From: Diploptera punctata
Lineage: Eukaryota > Arthropoda > Insecta > Blattodea > Blaberidae
Reading direction: 5' to 3'
DNA: 64,000 bases
Assembly (NCBI GenBank): GCA_030220185.1
Contig: JASPKZ010000424.1
Location: 1-64,000, forward strand
Part shown: in pieces, positions 62,421 to 64,000 of the stretch
How positions within the stretch are numbered: position 1 is the first letter of the stretch
Layout of the letters: the number at the start of each line of letters is the position of its first letter
Position numbers and translations under genes: made by a program
Notes under the pieces: model-generated
Told to the model about the DNA's origin: nothing
The model's input: only the letters and a program-made list of their open reading frames with translations
Database searches by the model: none

Positions 62421-62663
62421 GATCAACATAACAGTCATTTCTGGCTGATAAATGGAGACCTCCTACAAACATGTTCCTTGTGAGAGAGCAAATTAAGCTT
62501 TTCATGTTTTTATTTTAAATTTACATTTCTTACTGAATAACAAATTATATTTGATCAGAAAAATTTACTTTGAACTATTATAGGGAATATGAGGCACTAT
62601 GAGGTTTAATTTAAAATAACATTCTTTCCACCTCACCTCATATCCTGTCTTCGGCTAAACTTA

Positions 62664-63097
62664 ACAATTTGTGACGCAACATTTTTAATTCCTTCACAAA
62701 CTCCTATCAAATTTCATTCTTAGGGTTTCATTTTTCCAATTTATTCCCACCATTTACAATGATTTTTTACATTTTTTCTAATGATTATTTCAATATATTT
62801 AACTACAGCCATATTGATTTTAACAAATATTCTATGCAACAACAAATGTGTTCCAGTGCAGCCAACATAGAGTATGTACTAATTCACTGTACACATACAC
62901 TTCAGAATTTCAAAACTTACTATTTATTTTTGGGCGTTGCATTCTTCCACAGGTTAGAGTGCTTAAATTGCATTAGGTTAGCTTTTAGGTTTGTTAAATA
63001 TTGTGTATATGCTGATTGCATGGTGTAAACCACTTCTCGTTTGTTGGTGGATGCGCATGGTGTATGATTGAAAACTGTTTCACATCACATGCCATAA
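62664..63097. repeat. Repeat family A, copy 2 (uninterrupted)
   Basis: Inverse of 20046-20561/25037-25130. It includes TTTATTCCCACCATTTACAAT and CAGCCAACATAGAGTATGTA. It shows the empty sites of both insertions seen in copy 1. Confidence 0.8.
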
Positions 63098-63114
63098 AGT
63101 ATTTCCCGTCTTTT

Positions 63115-63159
63115 AATTAGACCAGTTTTGTAACCTTAGTGGTAACATTTTCAGTAATT
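63115..63159 (-). ncRNA. Hammerhead-like motif, decayed core
   Basis: Minus order: AATTA, CTGAAAA (A8), extra T, GTTACC/GGTTAC, AAAAC (G12 lost), TG, GTC, TAATT. Stem I pairs 5 bp. A mirror copy is at about 63183-63225. Confidence 0.5.
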
Positions 63160-63284
63160 ACACGACAGAACAATGGTCATGTAACTACTGTAAATGTTAA
63201 CACTAAGGTTACAAAACTGGTCTAATTAGAAGACAGGGTATGAGGTGAAGTGGAAACAATTTTATTTTAAAATTTAAAAGAGAA

Positions 63285-63605
63285 AAATGTATGCTTAGAT
63301 TGGGGTTTGAACCTAAAGTCTCTAGTTCTATTCACTAGTGCTCTTGCCAACTGAGCTACCTTGGCTTCCAATCTATACTCAATTTTTTTCTCTTATTTAT
63401 ATAAAGAAGCCACCAGATGGCATGTCGAACAAAGGTTCATAGCATTTGGTACTCAAGGATTATATAAATAAGAGAAAGAATTCACATTTAGATTGGAAGC
63501 CTATGTAGCTCAATTGGCAAGAGCACTAGTGTATAGAACTAGAAAACTTGGGTTCAAACTCCAGTCTAAAAACTCCAGTCATAAATTTTTCTCTTCAAAT
63601 ATAAT
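63285..63605. mobile_element. Head-to-head tRNA-like pair
   Basis: AAAAGAGAAAAATGTATGC left and AAATTTTTCTCTTCAAATA right. The tRNA-like units face outward at about 63293-63364 (minus) and 63500-63570 (plus; TAGCTCAATTGGCAAGAGC, GGGTTCAAACTCC). The spacer CACCAGATGGCATGTCG is unlike the other copies in its centre. Confidence 0.75.
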
Positions 63606-63639
63606 TTAGAATTAAGCTTCATTAAAATGGATAAGTATT

Positions 63640-63990
63640 ATTTTATCTAAAGGCAGCAGCCATGACACAAACAGACACTCACTGCTGGGGTCCCAAGATC
63701 GAGTCTCGCTCACTACATGTGGGTTTTGTGGTGGGCAAAACGGAGCTTAGGCAGGTTTTTCTCGGGGTTTCTCCAGTTTTCCCCTGCCACAAATTTCATT
63801 CCATCGTTTCTCCATAACCATCTCATCCATTTCATTCATCCTACCTTTGACAGTACGTAAGGAGTGGTTGACCCTCACCCTTGTTGTTGACAGATCTCTC
63901 TATAAATATAGGGGCTTCATCTCATCTCATTCTTCAACCTGACCATAGGTTCGACACGAAATGAGGATATTTTATTTTACTACATTATTT
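63640..63990 (+). mobile_element. SINE-like retroposon, further family
   Basis: GGTCCCAAGATCGAGTCTCG resembles a B box. GCAGGTTTTTCTCGGGGTTT and CTCCAGTTTTCCCC match the AGGTTTTTATCGGGGTTTTTCC core of the head type 1 SINEs. The end is near CATCTCATCTCATTC. Boundaries are uncertain. Confidence 0.5.
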
Positions 63991-64000
63991 AACACCTCGG

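Larger units (their letters stand above)
62590..63270. mobile_element. Penelope-like foldback split by repeat A
   Basis: The left arm is CACTATGAGGTTTAATTT and CCACCTCACCTCATATCCTG. The right part 63098-63270 carries both ribozyme arms and ends GGGTATGAGGTGAAGTGG. Repeat A at 62664-63097 interrupts the left arm with CCTGTCTT and CCCGTCTT at its borders. Confidence 0.75.

Noticed and set aside
60604..64000. Further upstream myosin exons
   Set aside because: I looked for IQ-motif and motor sequences on the minus strand and saw none. The remaining exons should lie beyond the window.

Overview
The window is eukaryotic, almost certainly from a large-genome insect. It holds one host gene cut by long introns, a 144-bp satellite array, and a very dense set of nested transposable elements. 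The element mix (RTE-type LINEs, Penelope-like elements, several tRNA-derived SINEs, Harbinger, hAT, piggyBac and Tc1/mariner remnants) fits a polyneopteran such as a cockroach or termite. That lineage is an inference, not something the sequence proves.

Layout. Positions 1-7713 are a tandem satellite that continues off the left edge. Positions 7714-20045 are gene-free and contain Penelope-like foldbacks, SINEs, tRNA-like elements and LINE 3' ends. Positions 20562-25036 are a 4.5-kb DNA transposon with a 4-bp target duplication and a broken transposase-like gene. It has itself been hit by a Harbinger element, a SINE tail, a 40-bp retroposon scrap, a LINE-tailed retroposon and a Penelope fragment. 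Positions 25211-60503 on the minus strand are the last eight coding exons of an unconventional myosin of the Ie/If class. They encode the TH1 lipid-binding tail, the proline-rich TH2 and the SH3 domain. All splice phases are compatible and the reading frame is intact. Its 35 kb of introns are filled with repeats, including a full-length RTE LINE (33620-36892), a piggyBac relic (37015-38537), a Tc1/mariner relic (25486-26774) and a hAT relic (45302-46396). Positions 60504-64000 hold more repeats and no recognised exon.

Penelope-like elements are the dominant theme. They appear as 5'-truncated, often palindromic copies. Arms encode GIY-YIG endonuclease fragments, followed by a hammerhead-ribozyme-like motif and a conserved end (GAGGTGAG, then about 20-30 nt, then a motif close to AACCTCATAGTGTTATTTCC). 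The clearest ribozyme is at 16092-16135 on the minus strand. Others have covarying stems. One subgroup carries a coordinated change of the core nucleotides 3 and 8.

A second theme is tRNA-like cloverleaves that lack U33, are wrapped in an AAGAGAAAAATTT/AAATTTTTCTCTT outer stem and occur in head-to-head pairs with target duplications. Several insertions can be dated relative to one another because the empty site is visible in a paralogous repeat elsewhere in the window.
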